From contig CAVNZM010000005.1 in the NCBI GenBank assembly GCA_963693365.1, positions 6,634,001 through 6,698,000 on the forward strand: DNA of 64,000 nt, written 5' to 3'. This DNA is from Amoebidium appalachense (Eukaryota; Ichthyosporea). Of this stretch, positions 46,498 to 58,345 are shown in pieces; positions within the stretch are counted from its first letter, which is position 1; every line of letters starts with the position of its first letter. The translations under genes and the position numbers were made by a program. Under the pieces are notes generated by a model. The model did no database searches and was not told where the DNA came from. It saw nothing but the letters and a program-made list of their open reading frames with translations.

Positions 46498-46977
46498 TGT
46501 AAACAACTGTACACATGAACTGTACATGTTTACTAAAGAATGTGATCTACTAGCACACAATTCGTTCTTTGTCATGAATATCACATAAATATTATGTCCA
46601 CACCAATAGGAATCAATCTTACCTAAGAAATGAACCATGTATGATTCTTCAGCTGCATACCACATAAACGAAGTGAACCAATAAGAGGTTTGCATAAATA
46701 GGACAAAGGTCTGACTGGCTCGGACCGCACCAGAATCACGAATGGCATGTTGCCACCCGCGCTGGCCGCGGATGAACCAATCCTGGGCCTTGATCCGAAA
46801 CCTGGGGGCTATATAACAAAGCCGTCCCAGTACGGGGATCACATCAGTGAAGTCTGAGACAGACTGAGTCGGCCCATAGTAAAAGCAACCTGGCCACGTG
46901 TGCCTTTCTACCCGTTCTCTGTCTTTATTTTGATTCAGTTGTACTCTGCCTTATCCTAACTAGTCCAACTGTTTACA
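46498..46977 (+). repeat. Element D right LTR
   Basis: 480 bp, preceded by purine tract GACAAGGGGGGGAG. It ends at the first CTGTTTACA and is followed by ACAAG. Confidence 0.9.
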
Positions 46978-46982
46978 ACAAG

Positions 46983-47509
46983 AACACCGCACGGACAGGC
47001 TGGGGGGCAGCCTCTGGTCCTTGCACCTTACACGTACACCACAACCTACTAGTACACCCACCACCGTCAGACCACCTACCTATAGTCTTTCGCACTACAC
47101 TTAGCCTTTCTACGCCGTCACCACAACACACTTACAGACTTAACGTACGCAAACTTAAAAGCCAGCGCGGCCAAGCAGACACTCGCTTCTTTTTCCAGAC
47201 GGTGCAACCGAGTCTATTATCGCTTGTGCGTGATGGACGCCAAACCCCGCTACGCACTGACCAGACCTTCATCGATAGCGTCTGGTCTACAGTACGAGAA
47301 ACTTTGTGGTAAAGTGCCCTCGGAGTGGCTAGCCACCATAGTGTTTCCCATCAAGAAAACGGTTGCACGGGGTCCCATTCACGAATTTCGCCCTATCACC
47401 CTTACGTCCGTTGTTCGCCGATTATTCGAAAGTGGCCTTTTACAGGCCTTTTCCCGTGACCCCACCCTTAAGCAGGCTTCCCAGCTGAGCCCTCTTCAGG
47501 CGGCGTTTC
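46983..47509 (+). pseudogene. LINE-1 ORF2, endonuclease end and RT start
   Basis: Resumes after element D with PPPSDHLPIVFRTTLS, the final catalytic motif (SDH) of the APE endonuclease. The early RT blocks follow: PSEWLATIVFPIKKTV, EFRPITLTSVVRRLFESGL and SQLSPLQAAF. It ends at the GTTTC duplication of Copia E and resumes at 53395. Confidence 0.75.
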
Positions 47510-48274
47510 TGTTGGAGTACACTGGTACTCCCGGCTAGCAATGTCTGTTAGAGAAAGTTTCTGAGCAATTGAATAATTGTTTCAACACTCACTCGAGTGC
47601 ATAGAGCTTTTGTTTACGGTCATATTCATATATGGTAGTTATATGTTTGAGCCAAAACTGTACCAATGACGAGCTTCACTAGCAACGTGCTAATTGTGCT
47701 CATTAATTAATATTCCCGGTTCAGATGATGTCATGTCTATATTTGCCACAGGATTCTATTCTTAGAGTGGTAGTGTGCTTTATTCCCGGATATTCTCAGA
47801 ATATTTTTAGTTGTGTGAAGTAAGATTTACGTTTAACTGCAATTGGTGTGTTAAACACGTTTATTTGTGTGCTTTAGTGCAAGTTAACTAGCCACTCAAC
47901 GTGCACAGTTAACTTTTATATCTTTAACGACTTGTTTTCATTGTGCTCTCTTTTCGGCCATGCTGTACATGGCCCACCACCAGGGTGCACACGAGGCCAC
48001 CATGAGGTGGCCAACGACTATATAAAGCAGTGCCTCCCATGTCACAAACATGGGAAGCAGAACGTTTGATTTACACTTTTCTACTGTCGTTTTCAGTGCA
48101 CAAAACACATAGACAAGTTACCCATCATACACGACACTATGTCTGACAACTTACAGTTGCAGCAACTAGTCCAACTACTGGAGCAGAGGTTGGCCTCACA
48201 AGATGCAATCATTTCTGACTTACAGAAGGAACAACGTGCACTAGAACTAGCTTCTATGAACACGATGTCCAACA
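47510..48274 (+). repeat. Copia E left LTR, containing the gag start
   Basis: TGTTGGAGTACACTGG...ATGTCCAACA. TATA box ACTATATAAAG at about 48018-48027. About 10 bp later a perfect hairpin CCCATGT-CACAA-ACATGGG would lie near the mRNA 5' end. The gag ATG (48139) is inside the LTR. Confidence 0.93.
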
Positions 48275-51200
48275 GGGTTATGGGCCCCTCACGTAATGAT
48301 TCCATCAAGTTCAAGGTCGACATCCCTCTCTTCACTGGCATTGATAATGATTCAGGCACGGACTACCACACATGGGCCGAAACCATGTATGTCCAGCTTT
48401 CTGGTGCTGGTCTTCTCCACACCATCGCGCCCAGTACGGAGCACCCGGCTACCCGTGAACAGGTCGACACTGCCCGTTCCTACCTGTGGCAAGCACTCTC
48501 GGTTGACGTGCGTTGTATCCTAGGGTTAACACGCACCACCACACCTGCGGAGATATGGTCGGCCCTATCTGCCCACTACCTGGAGCAATCTGAGGCCAAT
48601 CAGTACGACCTTATCGGGCTGTACATGAATTCTACGCCTGAACCTACGGACACCGCGACGAAATACGCCATGAAGCTCCGCGGCTACGTGCGGCGCCTGG
48701 CCGATTACGGCACACAAATTGGTGATGCTCAAGTGCTGACCAAGCTCACCAACGACCTCGGCAAGGTGCCTTACTACGAAATGCCTGTCATTGCCTACAA
48801 GATGACACCCAAGCCTACCGTAATGGGCCTCCTCCAACAGCTACGGGCATATGAGACCAGCCACCCACGTGCACTTGTGACTACCAGCTCCGGGCCGGCC
48901 GCCTTCACCACACGGGCTCCTCAACCTGTCATCTGCCACGGCTGCGGCAAACCAGGCCACATCAAGTCTCAGTGCCCCAACGGCAACGGCCAACACAGCA
49001 ACTCTGGCAACAACCGTGCCAGCACCTACCCCAAGGGTTCCTGCGTCAACCACCCACTGTCTACCAGTCACACTACCGCCATGTGCAAGGGGGGCAACCG
49101 TGCCAACGGCCGCAAACCTAAGGGTGGTCCCCTCCCGCCTGGGTCCTGCATCAACCACCCTGCCTCTACTACCCACACTACGGCACAGTGCAAGGGGGGG
49201 GCTGCCGCTCCCCGGGCTTTCCTCATGTCTAGCAACGACTGTGGCACCAACAAGGTGCTCCTCGACTCTGGAGCCACTGACCATGTGTGCCCCCGGCCCG
49301 ATGTGTTCGTCAACATGCGTGATGCGCCTTACTCCACGGTCCAAGTAGCCGACAAGGGTGCATGTGCAGTGCTTGGGGTGGGCGACGTGTTCTTTTCCAG
49401 CACCATCGACGGCGTTACTGCGGTGCATCAGCTGACGGATGTACTCTACGTGCCCTCCATCCCCGACACTCTCATCAGTGTGTTCACGGCATCTACCAAC
49501 AGCGTTTTACCCCGCTTTGACACCCGCGGCGGCGTTAAGTTGTGCTACGGCGATCAAATTCTGGCCACCGGCTCGGCTGTCGGCACCAAGCTGTACCACA
49601 TGGCGGTGTCTCTTCTGCGCGCGGACACAACCCCGGACGCCCAAACCACCACTGCTCCGCGTATCCTCAAGGTTACTGCCGACCTCAACACGTGGCACTA
49701 CCGTCTGGGCCATGCTGGCATTGACGCTGTACGCTCGGTCATCAAGTCTGCAGGCCTATTGGTGGGTGGCGGTGCCAAGTCTCCGGGTGTGTGTGAGCCC
49801 TGTGCCCTCGGCAAAGCCCACCGTGTTGCCTTCTCCGAATCAACCAGCCAAGCTCCCCGGGTCCTAGCCAAGGTTCACAGCGACATCAGCGGCCCCTTCC
49901 CTCCCGCGATCGGTGGTGCTCAGTACTTGGCGACGTTCCACGACGACTTCACCGGCCACACCACGGCCGTGCCCCTCGTCAAGAAGTCGGACACACTGGC
50001 TGCATATGTGACGTACCACAAGGCGGCGCTTACCCAACACGGTGTTCCCATGCAGGTGTTTCAGTCCGACGGGGGGGCGAGTACATGGGCACGGCCTTCG
50101 GGGACTACAACCGTGAGCACGGCATTCGCCATCAGATCACTACCACCGGCTCTCCTCAACAGAATGGGACTGCCGAACGACTGAACCGGACCCTCCTCGA
50201 CATGGTTCGGGCACTCCTGCAGCAGTCCGGCCTTCCGGTGGGATTCTGGGCCGAGGCAGCTGTGACCGCGGCTTTTATACGCAACATGCTCCCGTCGCGA
50301 GCCACCGGCAGCCAATCGTCTCCCGCCCTGCTGTGGACCGGCATTCCTCCCGACTACAGCCGGCTCCGTGTCTGGGGCTCTCCCTGCTACGTCCATCAAC
50401 AGGATACACCGAAACTGGCGCCTCGTGCCGTCAAGGGCATCTTCGTGGGCTACCCTCCTAACATCAAGGGCTACAAGGTCTGGATTCCAGCAGCACACAA
50501 GATGACCGTCAGCCGTGACGTGCAGTTCGACGAGGCTGCTATTCTGCACCCCCTCCGTGATGTCCCATCTGATTGGTCGACCGCACCGGCAATTCATCAT
50601 TTTTTGGAGTCATCTGATTCGTCAAATCAGCCAGCCAATCACATCGTCCGGAATGATCAGCAATCTGATTCGTCTCGTCTGTCAGCCAATGGGACAGCGC
50701 CGAGTGATCAATTGGACATTCCGATCCTGCCCGAGCCTGCACATCGGCTCCCCCGGACGACCCGTAGTGGCGCTGTGTACAACGACCAACGTCGAGGCCC
50801 GACTGCCAACGTGGCTGCTGCTACGGCCCCCCTTGCCTCCCAGGCTACGGCTCCTGCATCAACACCCATCAAGGCTTCCACCATTGTTGTCCCCAAGACT
50901 GTCCGGGCTGCACTCAAGAGTCCCCAGCGTCTGAAATGGGAGGAGGCTGCACACCGTGAGCTCAAGGCCCTTGAAGACAACGGCACCTTCACCCTTGTGC
51001 CCCGTCCAGAGGATGGCTCCACTGTCATTCCGGTCGGCTGGGTCTTTACGGTCAAGCAGGACAACGTCGGCAACGTCACTGCTTTCAAGGCCCGGCTTGT
51101 GGCCCGGGGCAACTACCAGCAGCCTGGCCAGGACTATTTCGTCACCGAGTCACCTGTGGCTGCGCTGGCTACCATCCGGCTGGTTTTGGCTACCTCCGTG

Positions 51201-52436
51201 GCCCAAGGTCTGCCTCTGCGCCACATCGACGTCAACACAGCATTCCTCAACGGCACCGTCAACGAGACCATCTACATTGAGCAGCCCCCTGGCTTCGTCA
51301 ACCCCTCGGCCCCCCATGCTGTCGGCTTGCTCCACAAGGCGCTCTACGGCCTAAAACAGGCACCGCGCCAGTGGTATGAGGCCCTCCGTGACCATCTCCT
51401 CGACCAAGGCTTCATTGTGAGTGCTGCTGACCCGTGCCTGTTCATCAAGAATGCCGGGACCCCAACGTTTATTGCCCTTGCTGCCTACGTGGATGACTTC
51501 ACCGTGACGGCCGCCACTGATGCGCTCATCGACGATTTTTTCACCAAGCTGGATGCTCGTTTCTCTGAGAAGGACCTGGGTCGTCCTACCCTGCTCATCG
51601 GGCACACTCTTACCTGGCTGGAGGACGGGTCTCTGCGTCTGGGCCATCGTCAACACATCATCGACTTGGCTGCCCGTTTTCGTCTCACCCACATGTCCGG
51701 CACCAAGACCCCCATCGTCCCGGGCCAGGCCAGTGAAAGCAACAAGACCCCAGCCCACAGCAAGACGGAGGACTATGCCAGCCTGGTCGGTGCCCTGCTG
51801 TGGATTGCGCGTACCACCCGCCCCGACATTTCCCAGGCTCTGGGAGTCCTTACTCGACACATTCATGCGCCCACCGTCACCCACTGGACTATGGCTACCA
51901 GAGTTGTAAGCTACCTGCTGGCCACCATCGACCTGGGTATTGTCTACCGTCCCGGCCCCCCCACCCTTGTTGGCTACTCCGACTCCGACTACGCCGAGGA
52001 CCGCGACACCCGGCGCTCCACCACGGGCTATGTCTTCTTCATCAACTCCTCCCCTGTGTCCTGGGTGTCTCGGCTCCAGTCCATCACCACCCACAGCTCC
52101 ACTGAGGCTGAATTTGTGGCCATGTCTGCTGCTACGAACGAGGCCATATGGCTCAACTATGTGATGGACGACCTGGGCCTTAATCCTATCGATGAGCCCA
52201 CCCCGGTGCCCATCCATGGGGACAATGAGTCTGCCCGGGCCCTGCTGGACACCCTGGGGGTTAAGCCCAAGACCAAGCACATCGACGTCCGCTACTGCTC
52301 CGTCAAGGAACATCACCTGCTGGGCAACATCACTGTGGTCCCGGTGGCTTCTGCTGACAACAAGGCCGACATGTTCACCAAGGCCCTGTCTGCCTCTTTC
52401 TTCACCAAGGCCGTGGGGATGCTCAACATGTGCTGA
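48139..52436 (+). CDS. Copia E gag-pol polyprotein (frame change in integrase)
   Basis: First frame 48139-50184. The N-terminal coiled coil (LQLQQLVQLLEQRLASQDA) is coded inside the LTR; a Copia gag domain and the zinc knuckle CHGCGKPGHIKSQC follow. Protease is KVLLDSGATDHVCP. A pre-integrase finger contains WHYRLGHAG and CEPCALGKAHR. Integrase starts VHSDISGPF and QVFQSDGG. At a run of seven G (about 50070-50076) the coding signal moves to the frame 50085-52436: NGTAERLNRTLLD (integrase Glu), RT with KARLVARGNYQQPGQDY, HIDVNTAFLNG, ALYGLKQAPRQWY and AAYVDDFTV, then RNase H with YSDSDYAEDRDTRRSTTGY, STEAEFVAMS, GDNESARAL and KADMFTKAL. Otherwise open throughout. The G-run break may be a recent mutation or a sequencing error. 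Confidence 0.92.
48276..48287 (+). other. Copia E primer-binding site
   Basis: GGTTATGGGCCC, matching the anticodon stem-loop region of initiator tRNA-Met. It is translated as part of gag (RVMGP). Confidence 0.85.
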
Positions 52437-52621
52437 GCACCCGTCATCAACCAACTGCGCCCTCATACTTCAGGGGGGGGAGAGAGTTGCATCCGACTGT
52501 GCAACTACGTGTACCATACTAAAATTGAGTAGGGGAATCTTTATTGTCTGTATTTTGTGCACCTGAAGCACTCGAGCTCAGTTGCATTAATTCATACCAC
52601 AATTATCCAATTGAGTAGGGG
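52437..52621 (+). other. Copia E 3' untranslated region and purine tracts
   Basis: Contains CAGGGGGGGGAGAGAG, the inverted repeat GTTGCAT...TGCAAC, and two ATTGAGTAGGGG motifs, the second abutting the right LTR. Confidence 0.7.
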
Positions 52622-53389
52622 TGTTGGAGTACACTGGTACTCCCGGCTAGCAATGTCTGTTAGAGAAAGTTTCTGAGCAATTGAATAATTGTTTCAACAC
52701 TCACTCGAGTGCATAGAGCTTTTGTTTACGGTCATATTCATATATGGTAGTTATATGTTTGAGCCAAAACTGTACCAATGACGAGCTTCACTAGCAACGT
52801 GCTAATTGTGCTCATTAATTAATATTCCCGGTTCAGATGATGTCATGTCTATATTTGCCACAGGATTCTATTCTTAGAGTGGTAGTGTGCTTTATTCCCG
52901 GATATTCTCAGAATATTTTTAGTTGTGTGAAGTAAGATTTACGTTTAACTGCAATTGGTGTGTTAAACACGTTTATTTGTGTGCTTTAGTGCAAGTTAAC
53001 TAGCCACTCAACGTGCACAGTTAACTTTTATATCTTTAACGACTTGTTTTCATTGTGCTCTCTTTTCGGCCATGCTGTACATGGCCCACCACCAGGGTGC
53101 ACACGAGGCCACCATGAGGTGGCCAACGACTATATAAAGCAGTGCCTCCCATGTCACAAACATGGGAAGCAGAACGTTTGATTTACACTTTTCTACTGTC
53201 GTTTTCAGTGCACAAAACACATAGACAAGTTACCCATCATACACGACACTATGTCTGACAACTTACAGTTGCAGCAACTAGTCCAACTACTGGAGCAGAG
53301 GTTGGCCTCACAAGATGCAATCACTGTTTCTGACTTACAGAAGGAACAACGTGCACTAGAACTAGCTTCTATGAACACGATGTCCAACA
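52622..53389 (+). repeat. Copia E right LTR
   Basis: 768 bp. It also contains the ATG and first 46 codons of gag (53251 on), which then run by chance into the LINE. Confidence 0.93.
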
Positions 53390-53394
53390 GTTTC

Positions 53395-54250
53395 GGCATC
53401 GACACTCATGTTACGCACAAATCCTCAATCTACATAATGCAACTCAAAGTGATACCGAGCACCTCGTATTTATCGATTTTAAGAACGCGTACGACGCGGT
53501 CGACCTCCCTCGCCTGTGGGCCAAGTTGGCCACTCGCGGTGTCCCATTCCAAATGGGTCGGCTACTGGAAGCTATGTTTAAAGTTTACACGCGGACGAGC
53601 GGTGGTTAATGGGCGGCTATCCCCAGGGTTTACCCGCACGGGCGGGGTGCTTCAAGGGTCCCTGCTAAGCCCCCTTCTTTTCAACCTGTATATTGATGAT
53701 TTAGCCGACGCTCTTTCTGCGGCACAAATTGACGGAGGGTTGCCATCCCAGGCTCCCCCCGCCCTCTTTTTTGCCGACGATATTGTGTTTATGTCATCCG
53801 ATCCTCTTGAACTACGGCAATACATTCGTGTGGTCGAACATTGGTGCCAGCGCAACGATATGAAGGTTAATGTCAAAAAGTGTGCCCTTTCATCAAAATC
53901 GATACCGGCATGGGACGACGTTTGTATTTTTGGCAGTCCCCTCCCTCGCCCAATCGAATACAAGTATTTGGAGATTCCGGTGGACGAATGGGGCATATGT
54001 TTCAAACGGATGATCGACCGTCGGGTGGAGAGTGCAGGCAGGTGTCTTCGGTTATTTAGGGATGTGTATCTTGCTACTCTTTCTCATACTGTCCACCTAT
54101 ACAATCGTCTTAGTATATTTCGCACATATATTCGCCCTTTGTCTGAATACGGGTTGCCCTTACTAGCTATGGCACCCCCTGATACTGTTACTAATGTCCT
54201 CAAATCAATAGGGGTTTACGCTGTTTACTCGAGGCAAATCAATAGATGAT
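53395..54250 (+). pseudogene. LINE-1 ORF2, reverse transcriptase core
   Basis: Continues RT after Copia E: HLVFIDFKNAYDAVDLPRLW (first catalytic Asp), then a frame change near 53610, then GVLQGSLLSPLLFNLYIDDL and ALFFADDIVFMS, the catalytic box. VEHWCQRNDMKVNVKKC and the thumb follow, to TGA at about 54249. The frame change near 53610 is the visible lesion in this block. Confidence 0.85.
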
Positions 54251-55126
54251 TTCCACTACACAACTTGTTGTATGTTTCTCACTGGTCTTTCCACACCTAT
54301 CCCTAGACGCCTTTTTGATTCTCTCTACGCACTCACACCACCATCACAACACGTACACGAATTAGCCCTTAAATTTCACGAGCACATCACCCGCCTGTCC
54401 GCTTGTGCCCCGGACCACCCGCTCTTCCGGCTACACGCATCCCCGCCGGACTCGCCCCCGGCCTCTACCTCTTCCCTTCCCCATCGTCTCTGCCCATTGC
54501 CGAGCGTTATGTGGAATGGCTGGCGACCCCACCGGAGGTACGGCTAGATCATAGTGTGAATATGAATAGTTTCGTCTATGGCTGATAGATATCTTTTTAC
54601 TCTACGTGTTGAGTCCCTTCCGGTGTTAGGACCGCAAAAACACCAACTACTAGTAGCCTATATGGCGGATACGGTTAGAGAGTCTCGTTCATACATAGAT
54701 TCGTTTATTCGTAATGTGGTGTGGTGTAAAAACGCAAAGATGATTATGCCAGTGGATTGGCGGCCCGGGTGTAATCGGTTTCTGGTGTCTCCTGCTCGTA
54801 TGTGTAATATGTGTGGGGGGCGGTTTACTCGCGGCTGCATATCTATCAATAAATGTAACCTGTTAGCTAATGTATTAGAACCGGAGGTTATTGGCGGTTT
54901 TATTCTCTTTTCTTCCTCTCTTCCTCGATATATCCGTTTTAATATGACTATCCTAGATCACCTTATTAATGCTGCACAGTATGATATTGTGATCCGGTGC
55001 CTTAACTTCCTTTCGGAGTATACCGATGCTAGCCTCTGCTTACCCATAATATGTAATAGGGGTGTCGTATACTACGATGGCGCTCATTGTTGCCTAGCAT
55101 GTACATATGTCACTGGCTGCATTTGA
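54251..55126 (+). pseudogene. LINE-1 ORF2, C-terminal region
   Basis: Broken frames continue the ORF2 tail: LHELALKFHEHI-like text near 54360, then SVNMNSFVYG, RESRSYIDSFIRNVVW, CNMCGGRFTRGC (zinc-knuckle-like) and ILDHLINAAQYDIVIRCLNF. The last motif recurs in LINE-2 as ILDFILNTRNYDLFIRCIDW, which confirms that it belongs to the LINE family. Confidence 0.7.
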
Positions 55127-55259
55127 TTGGCTGTGCTGGAAAACGCAGTAGGCCGTCGAATGTGGCTGGGCCTCCGGCAGTGTCCACGCAATGAAAAGTG
55201 TGTAAACCCATTGACAGCTCAGCCGCAGTCAATAAAAAAGTTGTAAAAAGAAAGAACTT

Positions 55260-56120
55260 CTGCGACTATCTTAACTTACTATTTGTCAAAAAAACAACAA
55301 ACAATACTTCGACAAAGCGGAGGAAGCCTTCTACTCGTGTTCAAAGATATCCGCACTCGAGTTTGACTGTTATGCACTACAAGAAAAAAAAAAGCTCGCT
55401 CCAGACAGCTTTCTTCTACTCTGCTCTACACCGCGCTGCGTCACAAAGTGATCGACGATATCGTGTTCACCTTTTCATCAGCAAACTTCCCCGTGGCATT
55501 GCCAATATTGTGAGGCTATTATCTATTGCCAATATCGTAAAAACACCAGATTAATACTGAAGTAATATCAATTATCCATTGCCAATGTATTGCGAGGGTT
55601 TTATTTGTGGAAATTATTGACATAAATATTTTTCTGGGTAAACACGTAGGATGGGTGTCCGATATCAACAGGCTTTGTTTCATGTTTTAGCAGTTCGCGT
55701 TCGGCTGCCCGCATACGGGCACCTATTAGCCGATCAAAACATCAGATTCCACAGATCACTAGACCGAGTCTGATTGGCTCAGGATAAGATTTCACATAAC
55801 ACTAGATCGGTTTTGATTGGCTCAGTTCGGTAGCCGTAGGTATATAAGCACGACAGTTTTTAGCAGATCAGCAGGCAACAACACATCTTCTGTGTTTAGC
55901 ACCTACAGCTTTACAGCTATATTTTCTTTTCACCCACCCACCTACACCCTACACTCAACCCCCATTGATCCCCACATACGTGCTGTTTTTTCACGGGGCG
56001 AAGACTTCCCCCGTTTTTTGGGCACAAGGACCTCACGGATCAATAAATTGATGACTGGGGGCCTGCCGTGGTTTACAACCATTGCAGGTTCACTTTCGTC
56101 CAAGGGGATGTCCCCCTAGA
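55260..56120. other. Intergenic with a promoter-like module
   Basis: AT-rich unique DNA. 55735-55870 has two TGATTGGCTCAG motifs (inverted CCAAT) followed by GGTATATAAGCACG at about 55840, resembling a TATA promoter or the 5' end of a retroelement. A short open frame downstream (about 55890-56119) is not recognisable. Confidence 0.4.
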
Positions 56121-56221
56121 GGCAACACACGTCCCGGAGTAGTTTTCATAGATAGAGATTTTCTGTGGTGGGCCACCCACCCATTCTCACTCCCCCACAC
56201 TCCCTTCCACACAGCACACAC

Positions 56222-56433
<212 letters not shown>

Positions 56434-56588
56434 TCACCTATACACTCTGCAGGCACAGCAAGAATGCTGTCGACATCACGGTCAACATGCCAGCTTGCAC
56501 ATCTGCCCTGAGGTCCCCCCGATCGAGGTTCCCCCGACCTGAGGTCCCCCCCCCCCGACCTGAGGTCCCCCCCCCCCCCCCCCCCCCC

Positions 56589-56773
56589 TTTTACCCCAGC
56601 GAGAAGAGGATGAGAAAAAGATGATCCCGACGGGATTTGAACCCGCGACCCCTCTATCTCCGGTCGAGTGCTCTACCAACTGAGCTACGAGATCGGTTAA
56701 GATCTCGCAGGCCACCAGCCGATCATGATCTGATTCATGCGATCGGACTGGATAACGATACCATCTTCCAACA
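56589..56773 (-). repeat. 185-bp repeat unit holding the tRNA-like gene, copy 1
   Basis: Identical to 56959-57143, extending beyond the tRNA on both sides (CTTTTACCCCAGCGAG to CCATCTTCCAACA). Confidence 0.9.
56622..56694 (-). tRNA. tRNA-like gene, copy 1 (anticodon loop GGA, probably non-functional)
   Basis: 73 nt fold into a cloverleaf: acceptor GATCTCG/CGGGATC, D-stem GCTC/GAGC, T-arm GCGGG-TTCAAAT-CCCGT. A box TAGCTCAGTTGG and B box GGTTCAAATCC are perfect, and TCTTTTTC just downstream is a Pol III stop. But the anticodon arm has a mismatch and position 33 is C, not U; the would-be anticodon GGA (Ser) does not fit a short variable arm. A SINE head or pseudogene is likely. Confidence 0.5.
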
Positions 56774-56958
56774 TCCCCACTCAGGACGAATCGCAGAATC
56801 AGGTTAGGGTGGACTGCCCCCTCAGTCCCCACTGAACCCCTGTTCATGCTACCATTTTGGATTTCGTCCTGGTGCAGAGACTAGCGATCTTGCTAGCCTT
56901 GAGATCACAACCTAACCACTGCCGATGGTTGTGATGACGCCAGTAAAGGCGTCCTGGC

Positions 56959-57143
56959 TTTTACCCCAGCGAGAAGAGGATGAGAAAAAGATGATCCCGA
57001 CGGGATTTGAACCCGCGACCCCTCTATCTCCGGTCGAGTGCTCTACCAACTGAGCTACGAGATCGGTTAAGATCTCGCAGGCCACCAGCCGATCATGATC
57101 TGATTCATGCGATCGGACTGGATAACGATACCATCTTCCAACA
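56959..57143 (-). repeat. 185-bp repeat unit, copy 2
   Basis: Direct copy 370 bp downstream of the first, without differences as far as I can see. Unique DNA of about 185 bp lies between the copies. Confidence 0.9.
56992..57064 (-). tRNA. tRNA-like gene, copy 2
   Basis: Same 73 nt, promoter boxes and terminator as copy 1, including the same defects in the anticodon arm, so the defect predates the duplication. Confidence 0.5.
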
Positions 57144-57619
57144 CCCCCCCCCCCCCTTTTCTTTTCACCGTCCGTCCCATTTCCTGGCATCTCAATTCTA
57201 TATTCTCCTCTTCTTTCTCCCAACTCTTTGCCCTTCATGCATTGCAAAGTTAACCACCTTGTTCCCTTGTGCTTTTTTTTTCTCCTCCCTCCATTCCATG
57301 TCTTCCCCCCCCCCCCCCCCCCTCTCCTTCACCTCCCTCTCTCCCTTTCCTCCCTCGAATTCCACCGTTTTGGATCATGTTGTGAAGATTGACTGTTTTT
57401 CCAGGCTTTTGCTTTTCTCCCATGGCTTCGATTTGATGAAGTACACACAAAATTAGACCTGCAGGCATACACACACACACCGGCCATACTCTTGCTTGTC
57501 ACACCTACGTCCTTGCATATTATCGATGCTTACATGTGTACACCCCACACCTTCCTGCTCACTCACCCACCCTCGCAAACACACAACGCACGCACAACAC
57601 ACGTATACCGTTGCACTTC

Positions 57620-58345
<726 letters not shown>

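Larger units (their letters stand above)
39613..46977 (+). mobile_element. LTR element D (Gypsy-like, degenerate), in the LINE endonuclease
   Basis: 7,365 bp bounded by ACAAG duplications (39608-39612 and 46978-46982). LTRs of 478 and 480 bp begin TGTAAACAACTG and end ACTGTTTACA. The primer-binding region TTGGCGACCGCG resembles that of Mag-type Gypsy elements (inference). The purine tract CAAGGGGGGGAG precedes the right LTR. Little coding remains: a short AUG frame at 40236, an unknown ORF at 41160-41474 and an RT relic near 45900. Copia C is inserted at 41800. Confidence 0.9.
47510..53389 (+). mobile_element. Copia element E, nearly intact
   Basis: 5,880 bp with GTTTC duplications (47505-47509 and 53390-53394). 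LTRs of 765 and 768 bp differ, as far as I can see, only by 3 nt (ATCATTTCTG against ATCACTGTTTCTG), so insertion is recent. It carries the initiator tRNA-Met half-type primer-binding site, gag, protease, integrase, RT and RNase H in Copia order, and a purine tract GAGTAGGGG directly before the right LTR with a second ATTGAGTAGGGG 90 bp earlier. The one lesion is a frame change in integrase. Confidence 0.95.
31540..55260 (+). mobile_element. LINE-1 (host of the nest): non-LTR retrotransposon split by three insertions
   Basis: One + strand LINE can be followed through the window in five blocks: ORF1 31622-32417 and 38729-39074, ORF2 39077-39612, 46983-47509 and 53395-55126. The joints coincide with exact 5-bp duplications of Gypsy B, element D and Copia E, so order and continuity are secure. 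ORF1 has a coiled coil; ORF2 has an APE-type endonuclease, reverse transcriptase and a Cys-containing C-terminus. The family within LINEs was not determined; the 5' end is unclear and the 3' end is put after AATAAAAAAG near 55230. Confidence 0.85.

Noticed and set aside
51351-52466. 371-aa minus-strand ORF opposite Copia RT and RNase H
   Set aside because: It is antisense to a clearly coding region (GC-rich third positions) and has no recognisable domain.
56482-57247. Minus-strand ORFs of 111 and 121 aa
   Set aside because: They are translations across the tRNA-like genes, a well-known source of spurious proteins.
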